Shown piece after piece: positions 35,729 through 49,067 of a DNA stretch of 64,000 bases. The notes under the pieces were generated by a model. It was not told where the DNA came from, searched no databases, and worked only from the letters and a program-made list of their open reading frames with translations. Origin of the DNA: Tausonia pullulans (taxonomy: Eukaryota; Basidiomycota; Tremellomycetes; Cystofilobasidiales; Mrakiaceae). Position 1 is the first letter of the stretch. The number at the start of each line of letters is the position of its first letter. The stretch lies in assembly GCA_951802195.1 (NCBI GenBank), contig OX637621.1, forward strand, positions 1 to 64,000, in the 5' to 3' direction. Position numbers and translations under genes: made by a program.

Positions 35729-37054
35729 GGTTTCGGGGAGGTGGCGGAGGGGAGGGAGGAGGAAGAGGGGAGAGGGGAGGGGAGGTAGGGAGGCGAAAGA
35801 GGCAACAAAGAACGTCGTCGAGTGAGAGAAGGCAGAAGGAACGCGTTGCACAAGCGATTCGGACGAGAATACCCCGAGGGAACGGGTCCCCCCGACTATC
35901 TCCACTTGGGACCACATCTTACCGCCGGCTGCAGCCAGTCATGATCAGGAGCGGCATCGAAGCGCTCTCGAGAGTGAGAGTGTCCCGCCAGAGAACACGT
36001 GCCAGTGCCCGCTAGCAAAGCGGGTGCAGACAACGAAGGGTTCAGAGGGCAAACTATCCCGACTCTGAACAGCAACTCGATTTCGCTCGCTCCCGGCGGG
36101 AAGTGAGGATCGCCGGTTTCCCTCCTCTCATGCCTCCGGGCCGCATTCCGATATGGGAGGTCAAGCTTCGTCGGTCGATGGATCACACGGCCCTTTGTCA
36201 GCACGGTTCTCAATGGCGACCTCGAGCATGGCTGTGCCCTGGTATGCACCCGCCAGAGCCGTGAGGAAGAACGAGGACTGCGCGCGGCGGACGGGATCGG
36301 TGTAATTGAAGGACCACTGAGGTGATCTCTTGCAGGACAGATCAAGAGACACCAGTTTGGATCCGCCTGTCTCCTCTCGACATGCGAGGCTGAGGGAGGC
36401 GAGACAGAGACTGGTGGCTTGAGCATGTTCTACCTTCGTCAATATGACGGCATGCCGCAGAGTAAGATGGTGAGATGTGGACATTCAACCGTTCTGCTGT
36501 TGTCCGCAGTCGCGTGTCATCGCTGCATGCGCGCGAGATTGCAGCAAGCTCGTGAGCTATAGGGCGCTGGCAAATGAGTTCTAACGCAGAACATGCAACA
36601 TGCATGGAGACCTGATGATTTGACATCTCGGTCGTTGATTCTCAACTTCGATGAGAGGCGGGTGCAGTTGCTCTGTCTGAACTCCCCGGAATCCTCGCGG
36701 ATGGTCGCGATTTACTCTGGCCGTCCAGATAGCGAATCCCTCATCTCACTTGGATTTGAGCAGCTGGTTTCCGCTCGGCCGTCGCTTCTCATCTGGTGCC
36801 TCAAGACACGGGTCTTCGTGGTCCTTCCATGTCTCTCTTCTCACTGCCCAGTTTTACCGCCCAACTTTACCGCCTCCTCCGCTATCAGACTCGTCCGTCC
36901 AGCTATCGGTGACCATGAACCTCAAAGAAGCGACGAGAGTCGGCTTCCTTTGCGCTGCTCAGGGCTTAAGGGATCGAAAGCAAGAAGACCTCCACATTGT
37001 AGGACAGCGACCCGCCCCTTCAGCTTGTTGTCGTTCGTGTCGCCTCGCCCACAC
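35729..37054. other. Upstream of DIC1 and 3' side of CK2 gene; orphan exon-like run
   Basis: On the minus strand an exon-like run at 36164-36320 follows an acceptor CCTCAG and reads WSFNYTDPVRRAQSSFFLTA and LAGAYQGTAMLEVAIENRA to a stop. It has good codon bias, but I found no convincing upstream exons and recognise no family. The remainder shows no coding signal. Confidence 0.35.
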
Positions 37055-39280
<2,226 letters not shown>

Positions 39281-40281
39281 TGTCTTCTGTCGAGCGCGTT
39301 GAGCGGGGGAGCGAGAGGCGGAGGGACAGGTGTGTTGGGTTGCAGAGTGTCGAAGTCAACGGTGGCAGGTGGCAGCAAGCGAGTCTAAGCTAGGCTGCAG
39401 GGTGTGAAGGGGCCGGGGAGCGCTTGGGACGTCGACGCCGAGAGAGGGTAGAGAGAGGTGGTGGTTGGAGGGCGATGCGCGGCGCGACGTCTCTCTGAAT
39501 GAGGGAGGCGAGTGCGCAAGCCTTGAGGTCAAGTCGCCTGCGGGCAGCCTGGATGTCATATCTCATGCCGTCCATGCACGACGCATCGTGTCGTCATATG
39601 CGCAATTCAAAGCTGCCAGTTTCTATACCTTTCTATTCGTTGGTCTGACGGAACGTCTGATCATCGCATTAGTCTTGAATCGGATGTGTTCTGTGAGATC
39701 CATGGATGTTATGCGTTTGGGATTCGTCGTTTGCCACGCGTGTCAACGAAAAAAACAGGAATCCAGCTTATCTATCTATCTTCAAGACTGTGTGTTTGAC
39801 TGGTCATCATGTCATCATCAAGGGATTCGAGGCGTAAGCAGCTAGCTGTCCCGGCGCCGACGATCTCAGCGACTGAATCTCGCTGTGAGCTGCAGAACTA
39901 CAGCAATCGTCCCATGGACCACCTGGCCATGTGGCGACATGACCAAACCATTTCCCACCCTGAGCGCGGAGCAGAGACCAATCCATGTGTGCACGGGGCA
40001 TCTCTCTCAATCTGAACCAGCCTGGCCGGCGCGAAACGTCCAGGTCCTTCGTCCCTCATTGCGGGATGATTTGAAAGGGATCGTCCAGCCTATAATAGTC
40101 ATTTTCGAGCCCAAGCCTGTCCAGCGTTATTCATCTAAGGAGATGCCGCTCTGCAGCAATCTAATACAAGGGTCAAAGAAGGTCTGAACACCAAATTTTG
40201 AGCAAGAACTGGGCCGAATTATATGTAGTAAGCAGACGACTGGAAGACAGCTGCCGCTGTGAGAATCGTCGCTGTAGACGA
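39281..40281. promoter_or_regulatory. Divergent promoter region, CK2 copy 1 and GRG1 copy a
   Basis: No gene is seen in this stretch between divergent genes. The right boundary is where near-identity with the other GRG1 copy's upstream region begins. AATTATATG near 40215 is AT-rich but unplaced. Confidence 0.4.
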
Positions 40282-41034
40282 CATGGTCTCCCCGCGTTCC
40301 TCCGCTGCGTTTGCCGGCGGAGGCCCCTCGCTGGTGACGGCGATGACTTCATGCGAGGGGAGTGAGTGAGCCGACGTTCGCCGAGGGGCCGGAAGCGATG
40401 ACGTACGCGACGGCTGCGCGCAGTGTGGACCAGGGGGCCAGGCCGGCGCTGGCAGCTGCCACCGCCCGTTCTCGCTGGCAAAAGGCGGCGGTCGGCGAGC
40501 GTCTCTTCTCCATCAACCACTACCTCCCTCTTCCACTCTTCCACTTCCACACACTCACCCCACCCACCCACTCACCCCACCCACCCACACTCCCACCCCA
40601 CCTCACCTCAACCATGGAGACCATCAAGGTGCGCCGCCGTCCAGCCCTTTCGCTCTCTTGCTGGGGGTTCTCATCCTGGCCCCGCTGCTTCATCGTCACT
40701 GACCCACCCCCTTCTGTCCCTCTTTGTCCCCCTCAGAACGCCGCCAACTACGTCGCCGAGACCGTCCAGGGTGCTGGAGCCACTGCCTCCAAGGGTGCGT
40801 CGTCGTCCTGCTGGCGGACTCACGCCCTGCCCTTACCGACCCACATTCCTGACTGACCCATCTTGCCTGCTTTCTGTGTCCTCTCTCTTCCCCACTCACA
40901 GAGGCCAACAAGGAGGTCGCCAAGGACTCTGACGCCTCCATCGGAACCCGTTTCTCCGCCGGCAAGGACGCCATTGGAGACAAGTTTGACGAGCAGAAGC
41001 ACGACACCAAGGCTGATGTCCACAAGGCGAGTCT
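40282..41034 (+). repeat. Inverted repeat arm, left (GRG1 copy a)
   Basis: This arm is near-identical to the reverse complement of 53448-54181. Shared are about 330 bp of upstream sequence, exons 1-3 and introns 1-2 of GRG1. Counted differences are one substitution and one ~18-bp expansion of a CACTCACCCC-type repeat upstream, three substitutions in intron 1 and a few in intron 2. Similarity stops abruptly eight bases into intron 3. Confidence 0.9.
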
Positions 41035-41119
41035 CCTCCATCCGTTGTATCTCTTCTGTCGTCGATCTGACTCTTGTCTTTGTTCCTTGCTCCCTTTCCA
41101 GGAGGCCGCCAAGCACTAA
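40614..41119 (+). CDS. GRG1/CCG-1 family stress protein, copy a
   Basis: A small hydrophilic protein of the glucose-repressible/clock-controlled GRG1 (CCG-1) family, usually very highly expressed under starvation and stress. Four exons (40614-40628, 40737-40794, 40902-41026, 41102-41119) give 71 residues. It begins METIKNAANYVAETVQGAG, then EANKEVAKDS, GTRFSAGKDAIGDKFDEQKH and ends DVHKEAAKH, all family landmarks. Intron 3 begins GCGAGT, a GC-AG intron. The upstream region has a CCCACCCA-type repeat array. Differs from copy b by Val versus Ala in KADVHK. Confidence 0.92.
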
Positions 41120-41594
41120 ACAGTGCTCTCTTTCTAGCATCCTATTCTTATCCCTACCTCTTTCACTTAGTGATTCGCACCTGTGATTCCATAACGACTT
41201 GAAACTCATCCATGTTGCGTGTTGAAGCGCTAGAAAGAAAAAGGTGGAGCAGGGACATAATGCTTTCGGCGTGCATGCATCTCTTATGTCTCACATTGTA
41301 CATGAATGGTCACGCGGAGATCATTTGTAGTCGATCTTCATGGTATCTTTCCTCCTCAACCGAAGACACTATATCCGTCACTTCCTCTTATCTCTGGATA
41401 ACCTTGCTACTAGCCGAGGTATCTCCTTCACCTACCTGCTTCGAACCACGATGCGTCTGCGAGAATGGGTGGCGGGGACCAGAATGACATCATCGTTCCA
41501 CGGCGCACTTCATCTCAGGACGCGTCGTTGTCGGGTCGTATTCTTGTTTCCTCAAACCATCAACTCCTCCACTCATCCCCTGCCGGATCACAGC
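41120..41594. other. 3' side of GRG1 copy a, promoter of next gene
   Basis: No coding signal. The reading frame of the downstream gene stays open upstream to 41340, but codon bias starts at its ATG at 41595. Confidence 0.4.
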
Positions 41595-42197
41595 ATGACC
41601 ATTCTCCAGACCTACCTCTCCCTCTTCAGCCAACCCCTCGTCGGTCCCGCGACGAGTGATCCCTCGGCACCGCCTTCGTCCGAGCCAGGCCCCCGGGCGA
41701 AGTACGTCACGAATAATGAGGAGGAACTCACCGAAGTACCGAGGCGACCGGGTGGGTATTTAGCGAGGGCCCAGAGCTCCTTCCTCGCAATGGTCGGGAG
41801 CGTCCGGGCGCAGGAAGCCCAGCAGGAGGCAGGGGCAGAGCAAGAAGCTGGCCGCATAATCAATCCGCCGACGAGGCCTGGCGTCAAGGTTGGCTGCTAC
41901 GTTCATCTCCTTTATCTTGCGTTCTCCGCTCAGCTGGCCTGAAATCTTACGGCCGTGGTCTTCACCCGCTAGACAAGAGGCAGCTCGCAGTACGGGACGT
42001 TCGCCACGCAGACTTCGGCTGGCGTCGAGGCGAGCACCGCTGGTGGTCAAGCGACTCCTCCGCCAGCATCGTCGTCGCTCGCGGCCCACGAGGAGGTTGC
42101 CTCGGATACGCCAAAAAAGAGTTTGATCTGGAGCAGGACCGTCAGCGATCGGAGCAGCCTCAAGGACGAAGCGTTCGCCATCGGCGACGAGGAGTGA
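41595..42197 (+). CDS. Hypothetical 172-residue protein
   Basis: Two exons (41595-41888, 41973-42197) give 172 residues. The start is MTILQTYLSLFSQPLVGPAT, followed by a Pro/Ser-rich part, a central charged region (KYVTNNEEELTEVPRRPGGY) and a likely helix VRAQEAQQEAGAEQEAGR. The C-terminal half is Ser/Ala-rich with KKSLIWSRTVSDRSSLKDEA near the end. No membrane segment, no signal peptide cleavage pattern, no known family. The intron has donor GTTGGC and acceptor GCTAG, weaker than most here, but removal keeps the frame. It is inside the segment bounded by the two GRG1 copies. Confidence 0.65.
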
Positions 42198-42648
42198 TAG
42201 TGGTCTCAGCACTCGAACGGCGGATGCAATCTTGTACGATATGACCAGCAAGCTTTTATATCTTTCATCTCCTCGTTCTTAAAAGGGAGGGTCCGGACTT
42301 GCTGGGCCACCGAGCATGGTACATGTGCGCGCGTCTGCGGACTATATGCGCGTATGTATGGCCTTGTGTGTAGCCAAGTCAAGTCGTCTTCCACCTGTCG
42401 GCCTCGGTCTCTTGGGTCAGCCCAGTAGCGACCAGCAGTACGATAATGAGAGAACCTGAACAGGATCAAGAGCGCCAGGTCCATGCAAAAGGGTGACTCG
42501 CCCGAGCCCGAAGGCCGACGGAGGAGAACGCGTTGTTCCTTCTGCCGAAGCCTTCCTACCTCAAACCACTGCTTCCGCCCGGCTTCTCGGACTCCTCATT
42601 TTGCGCTCTCGTTCTTTTTCCCTTCTCCACGGACACGCAACCATAGAC
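42198..42648. other. Intergenic, promoter of the HAD gene
   Basis: No coding signal. CT-rich sequence from about 42530 to 42640 is a likely leader of the next gene. Confidence 0.4.
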
Positions 42649-43908
42649 ATGCCTCTTATTGCTATCGACCTTGACGACGTCCTCGCTCAGGTGTGTTGTC
42701 GGGCGTGTTGCGATCCTGGATGACTCGGCTTTGCGCGACGGCGTCTTTCTTCCTCCCTTCACCCCACGTTGGCGCTTTACAGACTGACTCGATTCGCCCC
42801 TCATCCTCCCAGACTAATGCTCGCGTTGCCGAGCGTCAGTCCACTTCTCAATCGATCTTGGGCCAATTCCGATCCAACCGCTGACGCGTTGCCCTCTCCC
42901 CCCATTCAGTGCACAATGCCGAGTATGGCACCAATTGGACCCTAGAGGACTTTAAGTACTACCGTTAGTCTCACGTTTTTCCTACAATTTCAGAAACTCC
43001 TCGCGCTCATCTCTTAACGTGTGGAGGCCAGTCGCTGACCATCGACGCGTGCACGTGCCTCGGTTCGATCCTTAGACTACTGGCGAAACCGCGGCTGGGG
43101 AACGCCTCAGGAGACTATGGCGAAGGTCAAGTCAATGTGTGAATAGTTGGATTCTCTAGCTGATTGTCCCAAGCGAGTTCGATATCTGATTACTTCCGCC
43201 TGCCAATACCAAGACGCGCGCGGCCTCTTCGCCGACTCGGCCCCAATTCCGGGAGCGTTCGAGGCGCTTTCCAAGCTCAAGATTGACCGGCCGGACCTCA
43301 AGATTGTCATCATCACTGCGCGAGGTGAGGCTGAGCGCGAGGGGAGCGAACTGTGGATCGCGAAGAACTTCCCTGGGAGTAAGCACTGTCAATCTGTATA
43401 TATTTACCATGCTCAACATGCTGACGACGGGCACAAACTGGCAGTCTTCGACAATCTTTATTTCACCGGATCGTTCACCCACGTTGGCACCGATGGGGAG
43501 GGAGGGCCTCCCCTGACGAAGACGTCACACCCGCTGCTTAAGTCCGAGGTGCGTCTACCATCGAAGCCTTTTTCCGTATCCCAGTCCTGAGCTCATATTC
43601 GCCTCCCCCTTGATCAGGTCATTACCCGCCTTGGTGCCGCTCTGCTCATCGACGACTCGATCGAGAACGCTTTTGACGTTGGAACAGCGACAGACGTCCC
43701 CGTCCTTCTCTTTTCCCTCACGGCCGGGGGCTACCCCTGGAATCTCCGGACAAGCTCCAAGGGCGATGAGCTTACGTACGAGCAGGCCGTTGCGGCGGGC
43801 CGGGAGAACGAAGGCCTTGTGGATGACAAGGACCTGCCGAAGAACGTCCGCCGTGTGAACGGCTGGAACGCGGTTATCGAGCAGGTCAAGGGAATTCTTG
43901 CTTACTAG
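42649..43908 (+). CDS. HAD-family 5'(3')-nucleotidase-like protein
   Basis: Seven exons (42649-42690, 42813-42834, 42910-42963, 43076-43138, 43214-43378, 43445-43548, 43618-43908) give 246 residues. The start MPLIAIDLDDVLAQTNARVA holds the HAD nucleophile motif DxD (Asp7, Asp9). Motif II is in KIVIITARG. The late acidic pair is in ALLIDDSIENAFDV, followed by FSLTAGGYPWN. Layout matches fungal proteins related to deoxyribonucleotidases (NT5C), which remove phosphate from nucleotides; the true substrate is unknown. The join of exons 4 and 5 restores KVKSMYARGLFADSAPIPGA. Exon 2 is only 22 bases. Confidence 0.85.
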
Positions 43909-45530
43909 AGACTAGAGATAGAAGGATTGATTGAACATTCATAGAATTGTGCCGCAGGCTTCCCAACCTTCAGGATTAGCGCGCAGCCAAGAATGATATA
44001 TGATTGACAGGTTAGTTGTGTGAGCCGGAGCGCAAGTGTTTGGGGTGGCGAAAAGGCCTCCCAGCTAGGTCAATGAGCGTTGCGAACAAGGTCATTCATC
44101 ATTCCGGAATCACCCCTGATACGAGGCTTCTTGATCGCGCCTGCAAAAGAGAAGGAGAGACCCCGAGCACGTCGGTTGCTCCATTCTTGCTGGCTCAATA
44201 CTGGGAGTCGGGGTACGCACTTGATGCTGCATCAGCGGCGAGGTGAAGGGCTCGGAAATGAGGGGGCGTGAGCATCTGGGAAGACTGCACATATGTTGAG
44301 CCCTAGTTTAGTTGGTCCTCATCACATTCCCTCTGCAGTCGAAGAAGAGCCTTTTTGACGTCTGGTGAGTCAGCTTGTTATCTGGATGGCGAGCTGGCTC
44401 CCGGCTGACTTGTCTGCTCATTGATCCACTTGCACCAAGGGGCAGCTCCCTCTGTTTGGCCAATTCTCCATCAGATCTTCCTAGACAGCTGCGACCGTCA
44501 GCTCCGCGATGTCCGAGGGCGAGGACGATCCCGAGCACGACAACGATAGAGGGGCAGACAGCCGGTATCTTCATAGGAGGAGCAGCCAGTCCAGCTCCGG
44601 GAGCGGCCAACTTCGGTGATGGAACCCACAGCCTCCATAAAACCAGCGTGACACCGACGCTTGATCTACTGTTTCATCGAGACCTTCCTTCTGTCTTTCT
44701 TCGACCTTTCTCTGTTTATATATTCTCTCTAGCTATCTCTCATGCCGCTTCTACTCCTCTCCTCCGGTGAAGTCACCCCCACGTCCTTCTCTTCGTCTTC
44801 CTTTGGCCCTCGGAGCAAAAATCTCCTTCCATCTTCTCCGCCTCTCTCCTTCTCTCGTGTCCTTACTTCGTTCCCTCCCCCCTCGTTCGTTGGTCGGCCT
44901 GCCCCATTTTCGTAGACTAAACCAGACTTCGCCCCCTTCCCTGCTCAAACCATTCCCTCTTCTCTCTCGAAGACCGGTCTTTTGGATGATCCCTCGGTCA
45001 TGCATCCGCCGATCTCCGTCGCATGCAAGCCCCCGCAAGAAAAGAAACCCCCCAGAACTCGCTATCGGGGGAATGAACGCATGACGCTCGCTCACAACAG
45101 GATAGGGGCCGAGGCAAAACGAGGAGGGAGGACAGAGCGCGCGAAATGTAACTAAACTGGATCGCGCCTTGAGGTTGCGGGTGGGGGGGGGGGGGGGGGG
45201 GAGGGGGGGCCGTAGAGGAAGCTGAGTGAGTCGAAAAGGGCAAAAGTGAGAGGGGTAGCGGGGCGATGATGGAAAGGGCGGGCGGCGAGAGGGATAGCTA
45301 GCAAGCAAGCGAGCGAGCGGAAGAGGAGAGGAGATCGTATGCGAGCGAAAGGTCGTGAGAAAATAGAGATAAAACTAAAAGAAAGATGAGAAGGAAGAGG
45401 AACAAACGGAGGAACCCCCACGCCCAATCAGCCCGACCAGCCAGCCGCCCACCAGGGAGGGGGAAGACGAGATGATGCGGGCCTCCCCCTCGGCTCACTC
45501 GAAGGAGACTCAGATTCTGTCCTACTCTCC
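43909..45530. other. Convergent 3' ends, no gene seen, G-tract
   Basis: About 1.6 kb lies between the convergent HAD and CK2 copy 2 stops. It holds no biased reading frame. A G19 run at 45183-45201, followed by another G7, lies about 330 bp past the CK2 stop (C-rich in the transcript). Confidence 0.45.
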
Positions 45531-48120
45531 TTACTCCATCGACGAGCCCGACTTGGTAGCCTCAGCAGCAGCCGCGGCCGCCCTCACGGGTGCTGTGGGT
45601 GAGTGAGGACCACGTCAGCTTAGCTCTAGCACGCCCTGAAACAGCCAATTGCTCACCAAAATACGGGTGTGCCTGCGCCTCCCTAGCCGTGACCCTCTCC
45701 TGGTGGTCGTACCTCAGAAGCCTGTCGAGGAAGTCGATCGCTTCGTTCGAGATGAACCGCTGGTTCTCCGACGTAATGAATCGCGACCACGGCTTGCGGG
45801 CGTACGTCCCGAGGATGTCGTCGTACTGCGGGTCGAGGTCGATGTCGTACTTCTCGAGGTACGCATAGAGCTCCTCCGTGCCGAGGACCTTAGCGATCTT
45901 GGCGAGCTGGTCATAGTTGTCGTGGCCGTGGAACTGGAGAGAGCGAGCAATTAGCTGGAAATCTCGCTCTTCTGCGACGAAGGAAGGACGCACGAAGGGA
46001 TCCTTCCGGAAGATCATCGAGGCGAATGTGCATCCCAAGCTCCACATGTCCCTAAAGACAATAACGAATGTCAGCTAAAAGCCCTGTTGAAACGGAGACC
46101 AGGCGCAAGCAAACGACCTACAGCGAGTAGTCGTACTCCTGGAAGTCGACGAGCAACTCAGGTCCCTTCCAGTATCGCGAGGCGACACGAACGTTGTAGG
46201 CTGTGCCTGGGTGGTAGAACTCGGCGAGTCCCCAATCGATCAGTCGGAGCTGCCCGGGGGGTAACAAAGATGCAAGTCAGCCACGGGCGGGTTGGAGCGA
46301 GGAAAGGGAGAAAGAGAAAAGAGGTAGACGAACCGTCCGCTTCTCGTGATCAATCATGACGTTGTGCGGCTTGACGTCGCGGTGCATGATGCCCCTGGAG
46401 TGGCAGAAGTCGAGGGCCTGACAAGGGGGCGCGGATTTAGTCAAGGTCGGAATCCTTCCCAGACGGATATACGCGCGTTGCAGTCTCACCTTGAGGAGCT
46501 CGTAGATGTAATAACGGACATCGAAATCAGTGAATTTCGGGTAGAGGACCTTGAAGTCGGTGTTGTTGACGTATTCCGTGACGATCGAGGGCGTCTTGCT
46601 CTACAGGTCCAGCGGGATCAGCTTGTCGCTCGCCTTCATTCTTACGCGCAGCCAACGACGACGGCTCACCGCAGGGTCTCGGACAATGTCGAGAAGGGCA
46701 ATGACGTTGGGCCCGCCCGCGAGGTCCATGAGGATCTTGATCTCGCGCTTGATCTTCTTCTTCTTGACGGGCTTGAGCACCTTCACGACGCACTTGGATG
46801 AGGACGGGAGGGCGATGCCCTCGAAGACCTGGTACGGGGCAGCAGGCGGCAGTCAGCGCTGGGCCCAAGATGGAGGCTGAAACTAGCACGCATCCGAAGA
46901 GAGTGAGAGCAGCAGGAGGGGGGTGGGTGGGGCCAAGTCGCATCCGCATGCGCATACAGATGTGAGCTCGGTCGACTTCGCGAGCTGAGACTCGATGCAA
47001 GCATCGAGATGGCCTCAGGAACATGGAGCAGGCAGAGGAGCCGATTGTCCCCGTTATGTTAGGGTCGCCAGAGGTCGTCTGCTCGCCCGAGGCGCCGACA
47101 GGGCGAGAGGACGAAAGGGAGACGCATGCGCATCCCTCTAGAGGGACCGCACAAGCGAGAGCCGTAGATATATGAGATTGCCCCTGGTTCCCTCCAATGG
47201 AAGAGAGACTAGGAAAACGACTGGGCGAGAGAAGAGAGTGCTGGCAAGCTCCCAACCTAAACTGGGAAGAGTGGGTGGGATGCTTCAAAACGAGGCACGC
47301 CGTCGCTGAGGCACGATGCACACCGCGGTGCTCCTTGGCTGCCCTTCTCCCCTAGCTGCCAGGCCAACTTGAGTCGACCTTGTGTGTTCCCAAAGCCTTG
47401 GAGGCACAGATGCGAGCGCTCAGCGGAGAAATGAGAAGAGACGGACCTCCGAGTACTTCCCCCGACCGATCTTGCGGACAATCTCGTAGTGGTCCTGAGC
47501 TCCCCACTGGACCTGCAGGTTGTCTGCCAGAACCCATGCAGTGAGTAAGTTGTCAGAAAAGGGGCATGCAAGCTTGTCGAGTGGGAGTGCAGGAGTGGGA
47601 GGGACAGCGACGGAGGACGCCGTGACTCTGCAGACGCGCGTCGGCCTCGGCCTTCCCTTGACCTCGCCGTGGCGGTGTCGTCGCAGGGAGAGACCCAGAC
47701 ATGTACAGCAACTGCCGCACTCTCTGCTACATCATGGGACCCATCGGATTGGGGCGGAGCTTGCGCGCCTCCCCCGATGGCGCTGGACTGGCGGGACGCG
47801 CGTCGCGCGGCCAGTCGTCGTCGAACACGATGGCGCAACGCCCCACGCCCCTCACGGCGAGAAGGGACTGCGGCGCTAAAGCCAACGGGACACATTGCAG
47901 GCCAGAGAGGCGCTGGCGGTGCTAGCGGCGGATGGACGAGCGAGCGACTGACCATAGTCATACCAGTCGCGACCGAGGGACGCGCAGACGTCGGGGTAGA
48001 CCCGCGACTGGTGAGTCCGACGAGGCAGGAAGGACGGATAGAACGGTAAGCAAACAAGTCGAGGCTGGGCTGGCGAGGGCTGAAGGGAGCGCTACGGACG
48101 ATACTTCTGCTTCCGGACAT
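45531..48120 (-). CDS. CKA2: Casein kinase 2 catalytic subunit, copy 2
   Basis: Ten exons: 48100-48120, 47953-48007, 47447-47523, 46670-46828, 46490-46600, 46334-46417, 46122-46249, 45994-46051, 45657-45933, 45531-45592; 343 residues. Same CK2 hallmarks as copy 1: [12 protein letters not shown], Lys67, [18 protein letters not shown] (174-176). Its loop is HRDVKPHN rather than HRDLKPHN. N-terminus [15 protein letters not shown] and C-terminus [19 protein letters not shown] differ from copy 1. Compared with copy 1 it lacks the introns after the PGT(E) and LYA positions, and has extra introns near the start, at YSL/DMWS and before the tail. A long intron (618 bp) sits at the same place as copy 1's 629-bp intron. 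The symbol only marks a second copy. Confidence 0.95.
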
Positions 48121-49067
48121 AGGGGATCGAGCGTACGGAGAGGGTGGGGCAGGAGGATAGGCGAGTGATGGTCGAGCGACGCGGGAAAAGCTTGGGGGGA
48201 GAGCGATAGAAGGCGCGAAGGCTCACGGCCTTGAGCCCGCCATCGACGTCTCCCAGCCCGGGCCGAGAATGCATTCCATCCTGGGGAACATCAGCACCTG
48301 TCTGGGGACCCATGAGAAGAGGCACTGCATGATATCGCACGATGGACAGGTCGAGACCGGTCGCCATCGCAACGCGCTTGCAGGCCATGCTGCCGCGCGC
48401 CGACGTGTCGCCTGTGCTCTCCGGCAGTTTCCGCTCGACCACCACCATCCCCGAGTGTCGCCACACCATCGCCTCGCTAGCTCGTCCGCTTCTCGCTCGC
48501 TCGCACCTCGGGACATACCGACGACGTTTGGGTCTCTCAGACGATCATCGACGACCAGAGCACCATCCCATTCTCCATCCGTCGCGCGTAACCGACGGAA
48601 CCCCCACCCACTCACACCCCAAGCTCTCGCTCCCCGTTGATAACCGTCGACACGCCGCCAACCGAACTGTGAGCCCGTTGCAAAGGAGTCAGCCTGCAGG
48701 AGAGCGGATGGTGGGGGGAGCGGGGCAGCGATGGCTCGGAAAGAGGTGGGTATGCGCCCTCGTCCGCCGGGCGACTGCTCGCTCAACCCGGAGGCGGTGT
48801 AAGCGTAGTTGCAGCCATGGAACTTGCGAGCTCTCCTCAGATGGCCCGCTTCCTCGAGGATGACAGCGAGGCGGGAGGGCCGGTTCGCTCGACTCGCACG
48901 TGCCCGTCCACTCTCGCCACACCGGCCTTCCCTCCTTGCCGGACGATGAGGACGACGACGACCGAAGCCGCCTGGCCCGTGTGACTGACTGACTTGTCCT
49001 CTCCCTCTCTCTTTCTCTCTCTCCTTCAGCTCCCCTCGAACCGAATCCCTCCTCTCTCGAACCAGCC
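48121..49067. promoter_or_regulatory. Shared CK2 copy 2 / UGO1 promoter region
   Basis: 947 bp between divergent starts. A CT-rich tract ending CTCCTTCAG (49000-49029) just before the UGO1 start could be a leader or the end of a leader intron. No separate gene seen. Confidence 0.45.
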
